Below, piece by piece: positions 39,794 through 39,847 of a stretch of DNA of 39,847 nucleotides. Location: contig DATEZA010000022.1 of assembly GCA_035255945.1 (NCBI GenBank), positions 1 to 39,847 of the forward strand, read 5' to 3'. Numbering within the stretch: the first letter of the stretch is position 1; each line of letters opens with the position of its first letter. Origin of the DNA: JAJPHC01 sp035255945. GTDB lineage: Bacteria > Acidobacteriota > Thermoanaerobaculia > Gp7-AA8. Made by a program: the position numbers and the translations under genes. A model generated the notes under the pieces. It was given only the letters and a program-made list of their open reading frames with translations, made no database searches and was not told the origin of the DNA.

Positions 39794-39847
39794 TTACCAG
39801 CTCGCCTTGGTCACGCCGGGGATGTAGCCGCCGAGCGAGAGCTGCCG
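39794..39847 (-). CDS. rpsN: 30S ribosomal protein S14, C-terminal end only
   Basis: The last 17 residues, RQLSLGGYIPGVTKASW, and a TAA stop are visible before the window ends. The ending G-x-x-P-G-V-x-K-A-S-W is the S14 C-terminus, and its place upstream of rpsH is standard. Whether it is the zinc form cannot be seen. Confidence 0.9.
   Translation of the reverse strand, partial: RQLSLGGYIPGVTKASW

Overview
The window is about 40 kb of a high-GC bacterial chromosome with dense, well-formed genes and very little intergenic space. The mix suggests an Acidobacteriota-like organism. It has an ECF-type sigma factor coupled to a CHAT/TPR protein with an anti-sigma-like zinc finger, HEAT-repeat proteins, a DUF4062 protein, a zinc-type ribosomal protein S4, an L17 with a long Ala/Lys tail, and many small hairpin repeats. 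This assignment rests on gene content only and is moderate in confidence.

Left part (1-11.7 kb, mostly minus strand): a truncated ABC-F ATPase, a broken M28 peptidase, a DUF5995 protein (plus strand), an SDR oxidoreductase, a glutamine-synthetase-family ligase next to an aldehyde dehydrogenase (a polyamine/amine catabolism type of pair), a DMT-family exporter, two single-domain response regulators, a DJ-1/PfpI protein, a remnant of a HhH-GPD DNA glycosylase, a YdeI/OmpD-associated gene wrecked by a local inversion, an isochorismatase-family hydrolase, a D-2-hydroxyacid dehydrogenase and a 56-residue membrane protein. Three genes within 10 kb are broken. Several unrelated mini-hairpin repeats sit in the gaps.

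Middle part (11.8-26.0 kb): a large DUF4062 / degenerate cyclase-like / helical-repeat protein meets, stop codon to stop codon, a lipoprotein made of HEAT repeats and a cyclophilin domain. Then comes a complete cytochrome c maturation operon, ccmABCDEFGHI, with most genes overlapping by 4-8 bases, followed by a membrane-anchored M28 peptidase. Repeat sequences have been absorbed into the coding ends of ccmF and ccmH.

Region 26.0-30.6 kb (minus strand): a three-gene unit made of a sigma factor, a membrane-anchored zinc-finger/TPR/CHAT protease-like protein, and a protein of unknown function. It looks like a protease-linked sigma regulatory system and is one of the two best candidates for something undescribed. 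The DUF4062 protein is the other.

Right part (30.7-39.8 kb, minus strand): the distal spc and alpha ribosomal operons in the order rpsN (partial), rpsH, rplF, rplR, rpsE, rpmD, rplO, secY, adk, map, infA, rpmJ, rpsM, rpsK, rpsD, rpoA, rplQ, closed by a strong intrinsic terminator. No tRNA, rRNA, CRISPR array, transposase or integrase was seen.
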